DNA from: Ruminococcaceae bacterium UBA3323
GTDB taxonomy: Bacteria > Bacillota > Clostridia > Oscillospirales > Acutalibacteraceae
Direction: 5' to 3'
DNA: 16,599 nt
Assembly: GCA_002361935.1 (NCBI GenBank)
Contig: DESD01000055.1
Coordinates: 101,952 to 118,550 of the forward strand
Under the pieces are notes generated by a model that did no database searches, was not told the DNA's origin, and saw nothing but the letters and a program-made list of their open reading frames with translations. This document shows, piece by piece, positions 14,447-16,599 of the stretch (positions are counted from its first letter, which is position 1; each line of letters begins with the position of its first letter). Position numbers and translations under genes: made by a program.

Positions 14447-14764
14447 ATGTCTAAATTAATTTCAACCGTTATTGGATTTTTACTTGCAGTGGCTGCCTTT
14501 ATGGCTATACAGAAGCTGATACCTTCCATAACCAAAAACATTTTTGCTGCGGGATTTGTATTCATCGTTCTCTTCGGAGGGGGGATCTGCTTATCTTATA
14601 TAGCATGGTGGCTTGCCGTAATAATCGGCATAATTGCGCTGATTATTTATGCCGTTAAAAAGAAAAAGCCGCTTAAAATAAAAGACGAAGATTTAATAAT
14701 GGATTCTTCAGCGGCGATTCCGGCTGAAAAGGGCTTTAATCCGGAGGAAAGCAATGAACTTTAA
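14447..14764 (+). CDS. Small three-helix membrane protein, unknown function
   Basis: I do not recognise this 105-residue protein. Hydrophobic segments lie at about 5-22, 32-50 and 52-70, followed by a Lys-rich KKKKP stop-transfer stretch (71-75) and a polar C-terminal tail of about 30 residues, probably cytoplasmic by the positive-inside rule. An AGGAGG (14433-14438) lies eight bases before the ATG, one of the strongest ribosome binding sites in the window. Its stop codon overlaps the next gene by 11 bases, so translation of the two is likely coupled and their amounts linked. Together with the Mor-type gene it forms a three-gene unit. A partnership with the large downstream protein at the membrane is inference from this layout. 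Confidence 0.8.
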   Translation: MSKLISTVIGFLLAVAAFMAIQKLIPSITKNIFAAGFVFIVLFGGGICLSYIAWWLAVIIGIIALIIYAVKKKKPLKIKDEDLIMDSSAAIPAEKGFNPEESNEL

Positions 14765-16397
14765 TGATTTTATAAACAATCAATATGTTGAAAAGGAATT
14801 TGACAGTCCGATAGGTAAAATCAGGATAACAAGGGAAAGAAGCATTTATAACGAATTAAAAAAATGGTATGAACAGCTTGCCTGCTCTGCGGTAAATTCA
14901 TTTATTGAGTTTTATGGTTCCTATAAAAATTGCTATGATATTCTTGAAAAAGCGCCTGTTGATTTTCAAAAAAGTATTGCAATCATCATTGATGATATAA
15001 AAAACACATTAATTCAATCAGGACAGTATGATTGGGATTATGCCACCATTTATGAATACGCCGAAGCCAACGGCTGTTCGGATGAATTTAATGAAAGATT
15101 AGACGCTGTTGCCGAGCAGGTTATATCAATAAATAACGACGTTGCCTTGCAAAAGCAATACAGACAGCAAAGAAAAGATAATCGCGGCCGCTGGCAGGGC
15201 GGAACATTCGGCGGAAACGCAATTAACGCAGTAAGCCATCAAATGGATATAGCTGCAATGAATATGGCAAGCGGCGCCGCTCACAGCATTGCAAATGCCG
15301 CAGGTAATTTCATGACGGAACTGCAGGCAGAATCGGATTTAAAAGCATTGTTTGAAGATGAATATGTAAAATTGTTACTTATTGAGGGTGTATATCTTTC
15401 ATCTTTGTCTATGATGCTTGTGTTTATTAAACTCGTAGGAATGGACTATGATTGGGGAATCGTTGACGAAAACGACAGCAATAAAGCACAGCGTTTAATC
15501 AACAATTTAAAAAGTGGTTCAATCCATGATGAAGATGTTCCCGGAATATGCAAAGAAGTAATTGCTCTTGACCCATATAATTTAGAAATATATGAATACC
15601 TGTTTTCAAAATACGGGGACGACGGAAGTCTGAATACGCTTGCTGACTATTTTGATATAGAAGGATTTGCAAATACAAAAGACAAACAGGCTCTTGAATA
15701 TGTAAAAAACAATCAAGGTGAAACAGAGGAAGATGCAATTAAGGCAAAAGAGCTGCTTATTGAATATTGCAAAAAAATTAATCTTGAAGTCAACGAAAAC
15801 CTTGAATGTATAAAATATATCAATTCAATCATTGCCGACTTTGATTTAAAATATCGCACGGTTGATGATTTTGTTTGCGAAACAAGAGAGGGTGCTGACT
15901 TTTCCAGAGAAGAGCTTCCCAAAATAACCGAATTTATGAAAGATATATCGCCATTAAGTTCAGAGCCGCTTCTTCCTTATGAAAAAAATTTATTAGCTAA
16001 AAAAGAAGAATTTGAAAATCTTTTTTCATCAGATGTATCAAAAAAATACTTGGATATCATCAAGGATTACCTTGATAAATTTGATAAGGAATTCTGCAGA
16101 ACAAAATTGTTTTCTTCTGTAGACAGGCATCAGGCTGCAAGAGACAGAGCGTTACGATATGCCAAAGGACTTAAGTACTCAACTATGGAAGATTATGAAG
16201 AATCCTACAAAAAACTCGAAAAATTCATTGAGCCGAATCTCGGAATTACACTTGATGAAGCTATTGAAGCAAAACAATATCTTGAAAAGAAAAAAGCCAA
16301 ATTAGAGCGTGGAAGTCTTATTGATATGGATAATATATCAAACAGTTTAAATGATATCGGCGGAGCTTTGAAGGGTTTGTTCGGCAAAAGGAAATAA
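14754..16397 (+). CDS. Large protein of unknown function with Gly/Ala/Asn-rich centre
   Basis: This 547-residue protein is not one I can name. Residues 1-140 are mostly helical and charged. Residues about 145-186 are rich in Gly, Ala, Asn and Met (GGTFGGNAINAV, then MNMASGAAHSIANAAGNF) and look like flexible or amphipathic membrane-touching helices. Residues 205-232 form one more hydrophobic segment. Residues 265-305 (EVIALDPYNLEIYEYL, then YGDDGSLNTLADYF) resemble a TPR-like helical pair, and the rest up to 520 is Glu/Lys-rich and possibly coiled coil. The end (ISNSLNDIGGALKGLFGKRK) is again small-residue-rich and basic. No signal peptide or catalytic motif was found. GGAGGAAA precedes the ATG, inside the previous gene. 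It ends at a strong terminator. Confidence 0.85.
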   Translation: MNFNDFINNQYVEKEFDSPIGKIRITRERSIYNELKKWYEQLACSAVNSFIEFYGSYKNCYDILEKAPVDFQKSIAIIIDDIKNTLIQSGQYDWDYATIYEYAEANGCSDEFNERLDAVAEQVISINNDVALQKQYRQQRKDNRGRWQGGTFGGNAINAVSHQMDIAAMNMASGAAHSIANAAGNFMTELQAESDLKALFEDEYVKLLLIEGVYLSSLSMMLVFIKLVGMDYDWGIVDENDSNKAQRLINNLKSGSIHDEDVPGICKEVIALDPYNLEIYEYLFSKYGDDGSLNTLADYFDIEGFANTKDKQALEYVKNNQGETEEDAIKAKELLIEYCKKINLEVNENLECIKYINSIIADFDLKYRTVDDFVCETREGADFSREELPKITEFMKDISPLSSEPLLPYEKNLLAKKEEFENLFSSDVSKKYLDIIKDYLDKFDKEFCRTKLFSSVDRHQAARDRALRYAKGLKYSTMEDYEESYKKLEKFIEPNLGITLDEAIEAKQYLEKKKAKLERGSLIDMDNISNSLNDIGGALKGLFGKRK

Positions 16398-16398
16398 T

Positions 16399-16436
16399 AA
16401 AAATCCCGACCTGTGCAAATAGGTTGGGATTTTTTT
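16399..16436 (+). terminator. Terminator of the Mor-led operon
   Basis: AAAAATCCCGACCT (16399-16412) pairs with AGGTTGGGATTTTT (16421-16434), with one G-T pair, around an 8-base loop and runs into further Ts. It begins directly after the stop codon of the large unknown gene. Confidence 0.92.
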
Positions 16437-16540
16437 GATAAGCAGTCCGTGCGATAAATTATAATATTACTAAAACAAATCACAGCAATACGCCTCTGTG
16501 AATACGGCTTATAGAAGCATTTTTCGTTATGGTATAAAAT

Positions 16541-16576
16541 AAAAAGCAGAGTACCAAATCAAATACTCTGCTTTTT
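16541..16576 (-). terminator. Terminator of the minus-strand tRNA
   Basis: AAAAAGCAGAGTA (16541-16553) and its exact complement (16564-16576) form a 13-bp hairpin directly downstream of the tRNA 3' end on the minus strand, followed there by TTTTTATTTTAT. Confidence 0.85.
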
Positions 16577-16599
16577 GGTCGAGGTGACAGGACTTGAAC
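16576..16599 (-). tRNA. 3' end of a tRNA gene, cut by the window edge
   Basis: Read on the minus strand, the last bases give the T-loop TTCAAGT (16592-16598), the 3' side of the T-stem CCTGT (16587-16591), the acceptor 3' strand CACCTCG (16580-16586), discriminator A and an encoded CCA (16576-16578). The anticodon lies outside the window, so the amino acid cannot be assigned. The encoded CCA and the terminator hairpin right after it support a genuine tRNA gene. Confidence 0.85.

Overview
The window looks like a chromosomal segment from an anaerobic, AT-leaning, spore-forming Clostridia member, most likely a gut Oscillospiraceae/Ruminococcaceae-type organism. This rests on a SleB-type cortex-lytic enzyme, strong AGGAGG-type ribosome binding sites, many hairpin-plus-T-tract terminators, a tRNA with encoded CCA, and a glycoside hydrolase repertoire typical of host- or diet-glycan users. 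Species cannot be told from the sequence alone.

Layout. Positions 1-315 are a gene-free, AT-rich stretch with six TTGAAAA/TTTTCAA boxes. At 316-1308 lie a small single-pass membrane protein and sleB. A bidirectional terminator separates these from ilvE (minus strand, 1388-2419). A compact divergent promoter region serves ilvE and a sodium:amino-acid symporter of the SNF/NSS family (2611-3966), which ends in a textbook terminator. At 4244-8397 three tightly spaced genes form an operon: a GH36 alpha-galactosidase-type enzyme and two distinct GH29 alpha-L-fucosidases. About 500 bases without a convincing gene follow, holding a 14-bp inverted repeat with a structured 55-base centre. Then come glycyl-tRNA synthetase (8901-10280) and a DUF975 membrane protein with an unusual Asn/acidic insert and a Gln/Asn/Tyr/Pro-rich tail (10303-11637). 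Two terminator hairpins separate this from a convergent GH95 alpha-L-fucosidase (minus strand, 11740-13827). The last part holds a Mor-type regulator, a small membrane protein and a large protein of unknown function in one operon (14139-16397), then the 3' end of a minus-strand tRNA running off the window.

How the genes may work together. The GH36, GH29, GH29 and GH95 enzymes all lack visible signal peptides, so they probably trim imported alpha-galactosylated and fucosylated oligosaccharides in the cytoplasm. Blood-group or mucin-type glycans, milk oligosaccharides and plant xyloglucan fragments are all possible substrates; no transporter or fucose catabolic gene is in view. The Mor-led operon is the part whose function is least explained. 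No transposase, CRISPR array or prophage structural gene is present.
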